DNA of 64,000 bases from Agapetus fuscipes (GCA_951799405.1 OX637334.1:3844001-3908000); one strand, 5' to 3'. Positions 52,441-62,122 are shown, counted from the first letter of the stretch. The notes: generated by a model not told the origin, from the sequence alone. Program-made: numbers and translations.

Positions 52441-52881
52441 GGGTCCCTGGATCTTGAAGGATCAAGGAGGCAACAGCGATCATCAAACAAATCTGCCTGA
52501 AATTTATGTATTTATTTAGATATCTATCTACCTATCTATCTTTCTTTACATTTATTTATAAATCTATCATTCTCTCTCCCTTTGAAATATATAAAGTGGA
52601 TCCTGCAGAGACATTTTTTTTTTTGAGTGGCGACCATTTTTGTCAACATTTGCTCAGCTAATGTATTTCTATCCTTTTTAATGGAAGCTGTAAAAAATCC
52701 CAATTGTTTCTCTCACTTACTCTCACGCTCTCACAATTCCATTAGGGGTGGCCAGAATCTAAAAGAGTACGCAATACAAAAATATATTACGTTCATTAAA
52801 ATTGTTACCCATTTCCAATTTAAGATTATTTTTAATGTACTTTTGCACATAAACAGTAACTTCACGCTGATAATAAATAAT
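52441..52881. other. Unassigned; short RTE-end-like block near 52735
   Basis: CATTAGGGGTGGCCAGAATC resembles the RTE 'GGCCACTCCTAG' end in reverse. No gene supported. Confidence 0.4.
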
Positions 52882-53125
52882 CGACGTTGCAAAGATGAAG
52901 TAACATTTAAGATTCATATAAAATGCATGCCCATAAACAGACACGTATAAGTTGGCGCTTACAAATGCTGCATGTGCTTTTAGAAAAATAAAATCCAATC
53001 CTCAAATGAACATAAGCCCAGCACCTTTGCCGACCTTCCGTAAATAAGGGGTGACATTGAGAAAGTGAGCATTTTTTTATCTGTATGCGTGGTCAGCCTC
53101 ATACCAACCTATAAATCAAGGAATT
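52882..53125 (-). mobile_element. RTE-tail repeat
   Basis: Minus-strand copy with the start complement CCAACCTATAAATCAAGGAA at right. A further fragment follows at 53150-53225. Confidence 0.75.
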
Positions 53126-53366
53126 CACCTTCACCGTTAAAATAAAATCCCAGGCGTCAAAAAAACATAAGCCCTGCAACTCTTACCGACCTTACCCGAA
53201 ACAGAATTGACATGAATACGAGTAGGTATTTCTCACTATGTGGCTAAAATCAACCCGTTTTTTTCCTTAGAATCACATCTAGATTTCTGCTCTAGTATTT
53301 ATACGGGAAAGAACCTCGACATTTTGAACAAAAACTCATTTTCCTCTTTTTTTTCTTTGTCTCCAG

Positions 53367-53562
53367 GTGGAATGGATCCTGGCCGACGAGTCTCCCGCAA
53401 GCAGGCTGGAAGGTCTCCGCACCGTGCTGGCCAACGGCTCCCTGCTGCTGTCTCCGTTCCCGGCAGAGCAGCTGAGGAGAGATGTCCATGCGGCAGCATA
53501 CAGGTGCAGGCTGTCCAACCACGTAGGCGTCATCCTGTCCAGGGAGGTGCATGTCAGGGCAG
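53367..53562 (+). CDS. Dscam2: Dscam2-like receptor, exon encoding second half of Ig1
   Basis: 196 bp, phase 0 in and phase 1 out. Acceptor TTTGTCTCCAG, donor GTAATG at 53563. The peptide starts VEWILADESPASRLEGLRTV, continues LANGSLLLSPF and ends RCRLSNHVGVILSREVHVRA. Trp3 is the Ig core tryptophan, and YRC supplies the second Ig1 cysteine. GC-rich compared with surrounding introns. The 3' end of this exon together with its donor is repeated twice downstream (53656-53860). Reading through the normal donor meets a stop at 53646. Confidence 0.93.
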
Positions 53563-53860
53563 GTAATGACTTCGTTTGTCGGGACGAGCCGAAGTCGGTC
53601 GGGCTTATTCGGTTTTTCCACGAAGCAACAGTGCAAGTACTTTTGTAAAAAAACTAATCACGTAGATGTCATCCTGTTCAGGGTAGGAAAGGAATGCACG
53701 TCAGAGTAGGTAACGCCTTCGTTTGTCGGAATGAGCCGAAGTCGGTCGTGCTTCTTCGGCTTTTTTGTGAAGCAGTAGCGCGAGTACTTTTGTATAAAAA
53801 ACTAATCATGTGGACATCATTCTGTTCAGGGAGGTGCGCGTGAGGGCAGGTAATTGCCCC
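53517..53860 (+). repeat. Tandem triplication of exon 3' end plus 5' splice site
   Basis: Units at 53517-53655, 53656-53803 and 53804-53860. Each contains about 45 bp of exon-like sequence (ACGTAGGCGTCATCCTGTCC and variants) followed by GTAATG, GTAACG or GTAATT at 53563, 53710 and 53850. The intron part is also repeated (TTCGTTTGTCGG, GAGCCGAAGTCGGTCG). Unit 3 keeps an open reading frame (VDIILFREVRVRA); unit 2 has an insertion and a stop. Confidence 0.9.
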
Positions 53861-54110
53861 CTCAGTGCTTGTTTGGCTTATCTACCATTTGATTCAAAGA
53901 TGACCTGTAAATTAAATTGCCTTAAGAATCACATTCTACCCAATCCGGTCTAAGAACAAAACGTAAATACGATAGAGTAAGAGAGGTTTTTAATATTTTC
54001 AAAATCAATTTGTAGCATTCATAAAACACATTGATCTAGAAGGTACACGTACAAACATTGCTCATGTGAAATTATCTCTGATAGACAGAAGGCAAACAAG
54101 CATAATATGA
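53857..54110. mobile_element. MITE-2 copy directly behind the third donor unit
   Basis: CCCCCTCAGTGCTTGTTTGG at left, GGCAAACAAGCATAAT at right, inner blocks ACAAACATTGCTCATGTG as in 36719-36974. Confidence 0.75.
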
Positions 54111-54379
54111 CAGTGGACCATTATCATTCAGAGTCTTAAGAAGCAAAAAACAAATAAATGAGAAATTAAATAAAAAATGCCATGAAACGCTGTGTGATTA
54201 AATTAGACTTCTATATTAGTGATCTTAGAATGTGATGAAAATCTCGCAGTTAAATAAGTAATTTTGTGTAAACGCTTACAAAGCTGACTAACTAGTATTC
54301 ATCTGGCAATTAGTCACCGATTAGAAATAATACAGGCTATTAAATATGCGTTGAAGTTGTACTGGAAATAGGCGTTGGG

Positions 54380-54660
54380 TTGTATTTGCGAATAATTGGA
54401 AATAAATAGTCACTTTCGAATAGTCGCATTTAGAGCTGTGTTACGAATGTCAGGATTTATGGTAAAAAATATGAAATAAGATTTCAATATGCGCTTTACC
54501 TATGATTTCATTAGTGAATTAACGACACATTTGAATAGTTGGAAAAAAATTGTTACTTTCGAATAGTCACATTCGGAGTTGCGTTGCGAATGACAAGATT
54601 TATGCAAATCAGTCTCACGGGTGTAATCAAGTCCTCAATTGTATCAGTGAATTAGTGACA
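54380..54660. repeat. Degenerate ~140-bp tandem pair
   Basis: ACTTTCGAATAGTCGCATT and ACTTTCGAATAGTCACATT start 143 bp apart (54412 and 54555). GTGAATTA recurs 134 bp apart (54514 and 54648). Confidence 0.7.
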
Positions 54661-54870
54661 CTTGGATGGTTAGGATTGTTATGATCAAGAACACAAAGAA
54701 TTGCAGGAAGTTGGAAAGATCCATATTAAGATGGCTGGACGGAGTTGTGGCAGATTGTCGTGCGATAGGAGTATGGAACTGTAGAAGAAAGGCGTTAGAC
54801 AGGCAGCGGCGGCTGCAGTTAATCAAGGAAGCCAATACCCACCCTGGGTTGTTGTGCCCTTAATGGTGAT
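54660..54870 (+). pseudogene. LINE C-terminal remnant
   Basis: Frame encodes RRWLDGV-like (ILRWLDGVVADCRAIGVW), then RRKALDRQRRLQLIKEANTH and PG before a stop. Resembles the end of LINE-encoded pol in insects. Confidence 0.55.
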
Positions 54871-55594
54871 GTTCATGATGATGATATTTTATGTGTTTGT
54901 ATAGATAATTCAATTCGAATAGCAAAATGCGAATAGTTCAACTGTTCCCATTGAAAATTCAGAAGTAGCCGAATTGGTACATACATATATAATGTTAAAT
55001 ACATATTTTGTATGTAACACATTATGTACATACGAGGAAATGTACGTGCATTCAAATATATACTAGACAGCATAGGAGTGATTAAGGAGGCGCTATTGTT
55101 TAGCTAATACCCAACATTTAGTATGTACCACATTATATGTAACGATCGATTATCCAGACGTTGATATAGCTATAGAAATTAACTATTCGTATTAAACATC
55201 TAACTACCGGGTACATATGAGCCGTATGTAATGGAAGACAGTGATACTTCAGATTGATACGACTTGGTTTAGTTTGTTTATACTTTTTATTTCGTTTTGA
55301 ATAACACATTTGAAACATATTTTATTATGTTTATCATTTCGATACTTTACAGCTAAAACTGAACAAGTGACATATTAAGCTAACATGGGTTTCTCAGATG
55401 AAAACTCTAATCAGAAAAAACTTTAAATATGTGTGTTACCAACCAAGAACTTTTTGTAGTGCCGCAGAATATTCAGCTTTATGTGTTATTTTACGTAGAA
55501 ATTTCACAACCATTAATATGTTCTGCCTTAAAAAATAGTATTTGTGTGCATTTCTTAATAATAATTTATTATATTATATTTAATGATTTCTTAA
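54871..55594. other. Unassigned intron sequence
   Basis: No gene or repeat recognised. Confidence 0.45.
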
Positions 55595-55915
55595 TTGACC
55601 GGTCCGTAGCTCAGTGGTAACACTGCGGACTTTAAATGGGAAGGTTGTGGATTCGAATCCCGACGGAGCACAAAAAATATACATTTATATTTTCAAATTT
55701 GCTCTTCGCTGGGTTGAAAAATTCATAAACCTTTACCAATGACCGGTCACCAAAGGTCCGTCCAGCCTTGCAGCAACTGGGTCTTGCTTGAGTATTGGCG
55801 CTTTGTAGCGACGACCAAGCTCGTACACCTCTGCGGCACTACAACAAGTGGCATAGACCCCTAGAGTCTCTAAAATCTAGGGAGTCTCCCGCACAGGATT
55901 TCTTAAAAAAATTAT
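55595..55915 (+). mobile_element. SINE-A with tail module 3
   Basis: Complete head (GACCGGTCCGTAGCTCAGTG, GGATTCGAATCCCGACGG), full body to GACGACCAAGCTCGTA, then tail CACCTCTGCGGCACTACAAC to CTCCCGCACAGGATTTC. Same tail as 46791-46990, different from 19960-20240. Confidence 0.85.
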
Positions 55916-56069
55916 ATTTATCATATGAAAAATTAAATAGAGTAGTGTGTTCTTTGACTGCTAAATCCTGCAAACTAGCCATAATTCCCTGATCATCGGG
56001 AATTTTGTATGGGTGACGTCACATAGCCCAGGGATATTTAGAATTTTCAGACTTCGTTTTTGTCTCCAG

Positions 56070-56231
56070 TGGTCCGACAGAGCTACGAGGTGAAGGTGTA
56101 CGACGAGTACATCATCAGCGGTAATACTGCGGTGCTGCGCTGCCAGGTGCCCACCTACGTCAGCGACTTCGTGCTGGTCACATCCTGGCTGCAAGACGGC
56201 AGCATCAACATCTATCCCAGCGCTGACATCG
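56070..56231 (+). CDS. Dscam2: Dscam2-like receptor, exon encoding first half of Ig2
   Basis: 162 bp, phase 1 in and phase 1 out. Acceptor TTTTTGTCTCCAG, donor GTAAGG at 56232. The peptide begins VVRQSYEVKVYDEYIISGNT, continues AVLRCQVPTYVSDF and ends VTSWLQDGSINIYPSADI. The Cys and Trp are the first Ig2 disulphide cysteine and core tryptophan. In Dscam1 the corresponding exon (exon 4) is a large alternative array. Here only one version is present, which favours a Dscam2-type paralogue. A MITE starts 27 bp after the exon end. Confidence 0.93.
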
Positions 56232-56257
56232 GTAAGGTTCCTGTTCATCTAGCCAAT

Positions 56258-56471
56258 CAGTGGCGAGCCGATTCCCATCGGTTTTCCGTTTAAAATGAGG
56301 CAAAAATGATAATAAAGTAGACTGCATGGTATCAATGGAGAAAAAATACGTATTGTTTCTTTGGATTTAAATGTATTTTTTTACTTTTTGACTATATTTT
56401 TAACTACTTTGTTACATCATTTTAAAAGAGAATCCGATGAGAACCGGCGTGGATGGCACCCTTCACCACTG
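56258..56471. mobile_element. MITE-1 copy 2, next to exon donor
   Basis: CAGTGGCGAGCCGATTCCCA at left (lacking ~14 bp of the TIR found in copy 1); right end GATGGCACCCTTCACCACTG. Opposite orientation to 18253-18479, with TTTAAAATGAGG and TTACATCATTTTAAAAG arms. Confidence 0.85.
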
Positions 56472-56644
56472 CTAACTTTACATCTGTTTGTGTTGCTTCT
56501 TCAGCCTCATGTACAATGGACTGCTATCTGACATTCCATCTGTTAAGAGGTCTTCCCGAAGGTCTGCATCCGGTTGGGATCCCTTTAAGAACGACGCATG
56601 GGATCCTATCATCTCAAATTCTATATACATTCTCATTTCCTTGA

Positions 56645-56825
56645 TTTATAGTTTGTTTAAGTCAGCAGGAGTTGCAGGGTGTATGCTCATTTGAGATTCG
56701 GGTTTTTACATTGTAGTTCCACATGCGGCATGTTTAAGCGTAAACTTATACGTGTCTGCTTTTAAAAATGCATATAGTGTGAATCTTTAATGTTACATAT
56801 ATTTGCAACTTAGATTAGATTAAGG
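56645..56825 (+). repeat. RTE-tail repeat, 5' part reduced
   Basis: Starts TTGATTTATAGTTTG, jumps to AGCAGGAGTTGCAGGGTGTA and runs to GCAACTTAGATTAGATTA. Confidence 0.7.
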
Positions 56826-57362
56826 CTGAACACTCATCCTTTTATCTCCTTTTGAGGTTTGGATTTTAATTTTGAAGTATTTTTATTTTTTCGATGACAA
56901 CATTCGAAGAGCCTTAGAAATGTAAGACACAGTGGGATGTAATAAATGTAAAGATGTTTTTGCAGTCGAAATCAAGGCAAGCAATATTTAGTGTTTTTAA
57001 TTCGCTAAGAATAAAATCTTATTACGAATGCATGGGCTCTTGTGATTGTGTGCCTAGGCGTGTTGCGAACTGTACCTACATGTGCGTGAGTTTGATATAT
57101 CTGGTATAATGTCGAAAAACACGCTATGGAAGTATCTAGCTGCTTCTCGCATAGGCCAGAAAAAGCATTGCCCCACATATAAATACGGGCGGTGGTTCTG
57201 TGCGAAATGAGTGTTTCTTAAATCACTGTCCCGCAAACACAATAACCAGATCCGTCAGAGTGAGTCATATAACGTAAACGATTTTGTGAAAAATACATAA
57301 ATTAAACCGCAATTTCATGAAAAATAACCCAAGATAAATCATAATAATATTATTTGTTTTAG
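56826..57362. other. Intron sequence
   Basis: Ends in the acceptor TATTTGTTTTAG. No other feature. Confidence 0.5.
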
Positions 57363-57494
57363 GAGGAAAGTACGCGGTCCTGAGTAACGGCGATCTTTAC
57401 ATCAGCGACGCAGTTCCTGGAGACGGCTTCAAGTCCTTTACTTGCAGGACAGTGCATAAGCTGACGGGAGAAGTGCACGTCAGTGCCTATCCAG
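57363..57494 (+). CDS. Dscam2: Dscam2-like receptor, exon encoding second half of Ig2
   Basis: 132 bp, phase 1 in and out. Donor GTAAAA at 57495. The peptide is GGKYAVLSNGDLYISDAV, then PGDGFKSFTCRTVHKL and TGEVHVSAYP. FTC holds the second Ig2 cysteine, and 'GKY.VLS.G.L.I....D..KS..CRT...LTGE' is the usual Dscam pattern here (exon 5 equivalent of Dscam1). It splices in frame to both neighbours. Confidence 0.93.
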
Positions 57495-57609
57495 GTAAAA
57501 TACAAAGCGCTCCATACAAATTTACTGGCGTGTTGAAACGGATATAGTAAACAAGTAATGGTATAGTATTCACTGCAGTTTTGCGTAGTTAAATAAACGA
57601 TTCTTTTAA

Positions 57610-57985
57610 AAAAAACACTATGGACGTACCAAAGAGTGATTGAAAGTAGGATGCTGGGATTCAGTCTTAGAGACACGGTTCCAAACCAGGAGATCCGTAG
57701 ACGCACTGGTGTAACTCATTTAATACAGCGAGTGCAGGCTACTTGGCTGGTCACTTTGCAAGGCAGGACCAAGACCGGTGGCTGAAAAGAATCGCCCAGA
57801 GGTGGATCAGAATGTCCAAGCAGGGACTTGGGAGACCCCAACTGAGATGACTGGACGACATCAAGGGAACTGTATGCAGATGGTGGCTGAATACAGCAGC
57901 AAATAGACAGAAATGGAAGGGATTGGACTAAGCCTACGTCCATGAGTGGACTGCAAAAGGCTGAGGTAGAATGAAGAAGATGAAA
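57610..57985 (+). pseudogene. LINE C-terminal remnant in intron
   Basis: Encodes QRVIESRMLGFSLRDTVPNQ, then EIRRRTGVTHLIQRVQATW, followed by stops. Downstream GRTKTGG and GDPN-like traces of a GRP-type motif. Typical RTE-class pol end, dead. Confidence 0.7.
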
Positions 57986-57999
57986 TAATTTTTATTTAA

Positions 58000-58110
58000 A
58001 AATTCAATAGGATAAAACAGAGCTTTAATTCACTTTTTATTTCATTTTTTTGCTCAAACGTTTTCGCCTAATATAGCATCTTCAGGAGCATAATCTTTGA
58101 TTATTTTTGC
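58000..58110 (-). repeat. Penelope-like terminal fragment
   Basis: Minus strand reads CCTGAAGATGCTATATTAGG then CGAAAACGTTTGAGC, like the insert at 62123-62197 and the CTGAAGA...CGAAAC layout of other Penelope-like ends. Confidence 0.5.
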
Positions 58111-58264
58111 CACTATATAAGTAGTTAGCCATTGTGTACTCTATATCTTGACTAAAAACAACGCTTGTCAACGGATATTTCTAAAATCCGCCATCACCGA
58201 CATTCAAAATGCCAATTTCTTAACAAGGTTGCGTGTTGAAGATGGCGAATTTTGGAAACACACA

Positions 58265-58545
58265 GCGATACTTAGATGATTCATTTTGGTGAGCGCTGTT
58301 TTCACATTTAAAGAGCAATTTGCAGGCTTGGTAGTCGTCACAGAGAGCGTCAATCCTGAAGTCATACCCATATTCTGTAAGGCTGAATGAAGACTGGAGA
58401 TACTTCTCATAAATACGATTGATTTTTGCGGCAAACGTACATGCAAGTGTAGAGATTAAATGTATGTTTTTGTGCTCCTTCGAGCCCACTACTTTCCGAT
58501 TACGAGTGTGAAGCGTTAACCACTAGACTACGGACTGATTTGTTA
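58265..58545 (-). mobile_element. SINE-A, diverged, tail module 1
   Basis: Tail (GATTCATTTTGGTGAGCGCT), body and head (CACTAGACTACGGACTG) on the minus strand. Confidence 0.7.
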
Positions 58546-58911
58546 GAAGATTGTTATTTAATTATAGGCGTATCTGCATAATACGAATATGCTAGTGAGT
58601 AACTAAAGTCTCGAACGTATTATTTTAACTGCTATCCTTTGCTCACTGGCTTCGTCTGAACAGGCTCTCGCAGACCAAATAATTGACCTAGATTTAACCG
58701 GCAAATTGTTATAATTGGAGTTTGCAGGTAATTTAGTATTCCTGGAGTCAGACTTGGGAAGACTGCTGTGAACTATGTAGATGCCGACCCACTTAGATAT
58801 TGTGAAGCGCTTCATCTCCATGATACGCGAATCAGCATTGAAGTTTCACATTTCATTCCCGAAAATATCAAAGAAAATATTTTGAATTGCCAATTGCTTA
58901 CTAAAGTACCT
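58546..58911. other. Unassigned intron sequence
   Basis: No feature recognised. Confidence 0.45.
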
Positions 58912-58990
58912 TGACTGGTTCGTAGTCTAGTGGTTAACGCTACGGACTCGTAATCACAAGTCGTGGGATCGGTTCCCAGTGAAATTATCC
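58912..58990 (+). repeat. SINE-A head fragment
   Basis: GACTGGTTCGTAGTCTAGTG with GGGATCGGTTCCCAG. Confidence 0.6.
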
Positions 58991-59087
58991 ATTTAAGAAC
59001 TTTCCATAAACGGGCAGTTTTTCAAAGATATGAGTCGTGAACAAATCTTGAACACTTTAATTTTAAATCTATTAATAACAATTATAA

Positions 59088-59385
59088 TGTGTTTACAACA
59101 ATTATAATTACACAGTTAAAATTTATTTACCGGATATTACACGAACCGTTATAAGATAACTTACATTATTCTCGACGTTTCGTTCAGGAGACACCCTCTC
59201 CGCACGACGACAGAGGATAAACTCATGTGCAATCTTCAACTCATGAAATCGTCGTGCGGAGAGGGTGTGTTTTGAGGACGTTAGCTACGTCGCTAACGAA
59301 ACTTCGAGAATAATGTTAGTTATCTTATAAATGTTCATGAAATATGCGATAAATAAATTTTACATGTCTAGTTATAATTATTGTC
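59088..59385. repeat. ~130-bp inverted repeat (Penelope-like ends) before the Ig3 exon
   Basis: The left arm (59088-59215) pairs with the right arm (59252-59385) over most of its length. Shared blocks: ATAAGATAACTTACATTATT / its ATAAGATAACTAACATTATT counterpart, and CACCCTCTCCGCACGACGA. The right arm has an extra perfect small stem (ACGTTAGC...GCTAACG) followed by AAAC. The loop is about 36 bp. Confidence 0.85.
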
Positions 59386-59598
59386 AATACGTCAAACGTA
59401 CGTAATTCCAACCTAAACCTAACGATTATAATGTGTATCTATATCACATCATCAAAGAGCCAAACGGCAATGTTAAATAGCCAGAAGACATGTGGATCGA
59501 TTTTCTCCTCATTTGCATTCCACATCTACTGTAAAAGTTTCCTTCTCGCAATGCACCAAATATTCCACAATTTAATTTTTAACTTCTTGTTTGTTTAG

Positions 59599-59737
59599 GT
59601 CATGTGATCATCACTGAGCCTAAAGGGAGTGTCCAGCCTCGCGTCACCGTAGAAAAGCACAGTTCCCGGCACGTCGGGCTGGGTGAGAGGGTCATCCTGG
59701 CGTGTGTGGCTCAAGGATGGCCAGTTCCAACCTACAG
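59599..59737 (+). CDS. Dscam2: Dscam2-like receptor, exon encoding first part of Ig3
   Basis: 139 bp, phase 1 in and phase 2 out. Acceptor TTGTTTGTTTAG, donor GTGAGC at 59738. The peptide begins GHVIITEPKGSVQPRVTVEK, continues HSSRHVGLGERVILACV and ends AQGWPVPTYR. ACV holds the first Ig3 cysteine, and PVPTYRW is the Dscam Ig3 pattern, with Trp expected in the next exon beyond the window or unseen. Corresponds to the exon 6 position of Dscam1, here single. A minisatellite begins at the donor itself. Reading past the donor gives an immediate TGA. Confidence 0.93.
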
Positions 59738-60780
59738 GTGAGCAGATGCACTGATCTTCCTACGGTAAACTGTTTTGGGACTGCTGCAAGTGATGGAGAA
59801 GAACACTTTCCAACATATTAGGCTCGGAGAGAGAGAGATATTTTGGAGTTTTTGGCACAAACATAGCCAATGTGGTCAATTGAGGTGAGAAGATGCACTG
59901 ATCTTCCTATTGAAATTTTCTGAAACTGTTGAATGTGATGGAGAAGAACAGCTTCCACCACATAAATCTGGGAGAATCTTTTTGAGGGTTTTGGTACAAA
60001 CATAGCCAATGTGGTCAATTGAGGTAAGCAGATGCAGTGATCTTATATAAAACTCTTTTGGGACTTCTGGGCGTGAGAGAAAAGAACAGTTTCCAGCACA
60101 TTAAGCTGGGAGAACCAGTTTATTTAGGATTTTTGGAACAAACATAGCCAATGTGGTCGATTGAGGTGATTTGATGCAGTGATCTTCTAATTGTGAACTG
60201 TTCTGAGAATGTTCAATGTTATGAAGAAGAACAGTTTTCTGCACATAAGGTTGGGAAAGAGAATCATTTGAAAGTTTTGGCATAAACATAGCAAATGTGG
60301 TCGATTTAATTTAGGAGATGCAGTTACTGGAACTGTTTTGGGGCTGCTAAAAGCGATAGATAAGAACAGTTTAAGACACATAAGTCTTGGAATGAGAGTC
60401 ATTTAGGGGTGTTTCGTACAAAAATAGCCAATGCGGTCGATTGAGGTGAGCATATGCACTGATTAAACCTATTGTAAACTGTTCTGGGACTACTAAAAAT
60501 GATGGAGAAGAGCAGTTTCCAGCACATAAGGCGGAGAGAGAGAGCCATTTGGAGGTTTTTGGCACAAAAATAGCCAACGAGGTCAATTGAGGTGAGCTGA
60601 TGCGGTGTTTTTTCTGTTGCTAACTGTTCTGAGACTGCTAAAAGTGATGGAAAAGAACAGTTTCCGGCACATAAGGCTGTGAAAGAGAGATATTTTGGAG
60701 TTTTCGTACAAGAACGGATAGTGTGGTCAATTGAGATGAGGAGATGCACTGGTCTTCCATATGTGAGAAATACTAGAACT
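59738..60780. repeat. ~142-bp minisatellite starting at a 5' splice site
   Basis: Units begin at 59738, 59885, 60024, 60166, ~60312, 60446, 60592 and 60736 (spacings 134-147). The first bases are GTGAGC, GTGAGA, GTAAGC, GTGATT, a decayed unit, GTGAGC, GTGAGC and ATGAGG. Shared blocks: AGATGCACTGATCTTCCT, GATGGAGAAGAACAGTTTCC, AACATAGCCAATGTGGTC. Minus-strand open frames across it are by-products of the repeat. Confidence 0.95.
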
Positions 60781-62108
60781 GCGTGGTGGAGAAGAAGAAA
60801 AAAGAAAAATAAATTTAAAAAAGCAGTGGACCGCGATCAAGTGACGATTGACAAAATATGATTTCAAGTAAAAAATAAAATACTACACTTTTTAAATGTG
60901 TCTGAAAAATATGCTTTACAAAAACAACACGCACATAAAATAACCATTACTCAAAAATTACGCACTTTGCAGCATCGCCCATTTCCTTCACTTCCCCCTC
61001 ATCCCTCACAGGAAAGCATGATATACAGTTCCACACCCCAAGTATGAAACATTGCCTCCATTGTGTAAAAAAATATACACAAAATCTTAATCTCTCACTA
61101 GAGGTGCTGTTATAGCTTGCATACGTTTTTTTTTATTTTATTTACGCGATGGAGAGGAATTCACGCAATGTTTGACTCGGGACATGTACAGGTCAGGGCT
61201 AGTAAAGCATTCATCCCTGCCGCAAATTAAATCATCCCCCCGGTACACAGATTGTATCGCCTTATCGCCATAAAGGGGAGATAAAAGGACGATAAATCGC
61301 CCTGAGGTAGAGATTCTCAAACTGAAAACAATTTTACGTACATCGAAAAAAGATCGTAAATTTTAGATTGAAATTTTTGGATTGGATAACCATCTGTACT
61401 TTGTTGTCATCCTTGCACCTTTACGATCAAAAAGTCAAAAGGGATGATGTGATTTTTCACTGTCTGGCCATAAAAAATGTATATTTTTAACAAAGTTCTT
61501 TGTTCTTTATATGAGAGTTACCTAAGAAAAACTTTCTTCATTATTAAATGATTTATGTGCCAAGCGAAACTTATAGAATTGTATCAAAACAAGTTTTTGT
61601 TACATTTTAATGTATATTGGGGCTAGTTTTAAGGTAATTCCTTTGAGTTTTATTTGGTTTCTCATTTATTTAAAAGAACAAAAACATCCTCAAAAAAAAA
61701 ATAGGAATTTTTATGATAACATCACAAAAATCACAAAGATCACAAAAAATCAAATCCTCCCATTTGACAAATTGATTGTAAAAGCGCCACAGGGTTAAAA
61801 AAAATCATCTACAAAACGGAAAAAAAATGTTTATCATGAAAAGTCACTTAGGGTCCATGTATCAGAGCTGTAGAGCAATACAGACCATGCCAGACTGGCA
61901 GTCTAAAAGGTTCAATGATTAGAAACTTTCTTTGAGAACCCTTGACTTCGTGACTATAGACCCCACGTCTATATCCACCAGAGACCCGTCCTGTGTAAGC
62001 CGCCTCGGGGACCGAGAACATAGTCGATACGCATCATATAGCAAGGTTATAATAAAATCAACTACGTCACAGTTCCACTATCACGTGAATAATGTGTGCA
62101 AATAGAGA
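60781..62108. other. Single-copy intron sequence
   Basis: 61120-61320 is less AT-rich (GTCAGGGCTAGTAAAGCATT, GGTACACAGATTGTATCGCC) and matches nothing else in the window. No downstream Ig3 exon found. Confidence 0.45.
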
Positions 62109-62122
62109 TAATATACTACGTT

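Larger units (their letters stand above)
29485..53366 (+). other. Dscam intron within Ig1, 23.9 kb
   Basis: From donor GTAAGC (29485) to the acceptor CTTTGTCTCCAG ending 53366. It holds most of the intact transposable elements in the window. Both flanking exon ends are phase 0, so in-frame cassette exons are possible (see 31513-31659). Confidence 0.8.

Noticed and set aside
53292..53636. Minus-strand and alternative-frame ORFs over the Ig1 exon
   Set aside because: Shadows of the GC-rich Dscam exon, which has splice sites, phase and domain support.
53804..53849. Third exon-like unit as an alternative exon
   Set aside because: No acceptor or branch-like tract precedes it; it is part of a tandem copy that includes only the exon's 3' end.
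59818..60749. Chain of minus-strand open frames with repeated peptide
   Set aside because: They follow the ~142-bp minisatellite period and shift frame between units. No independent coding evidence.
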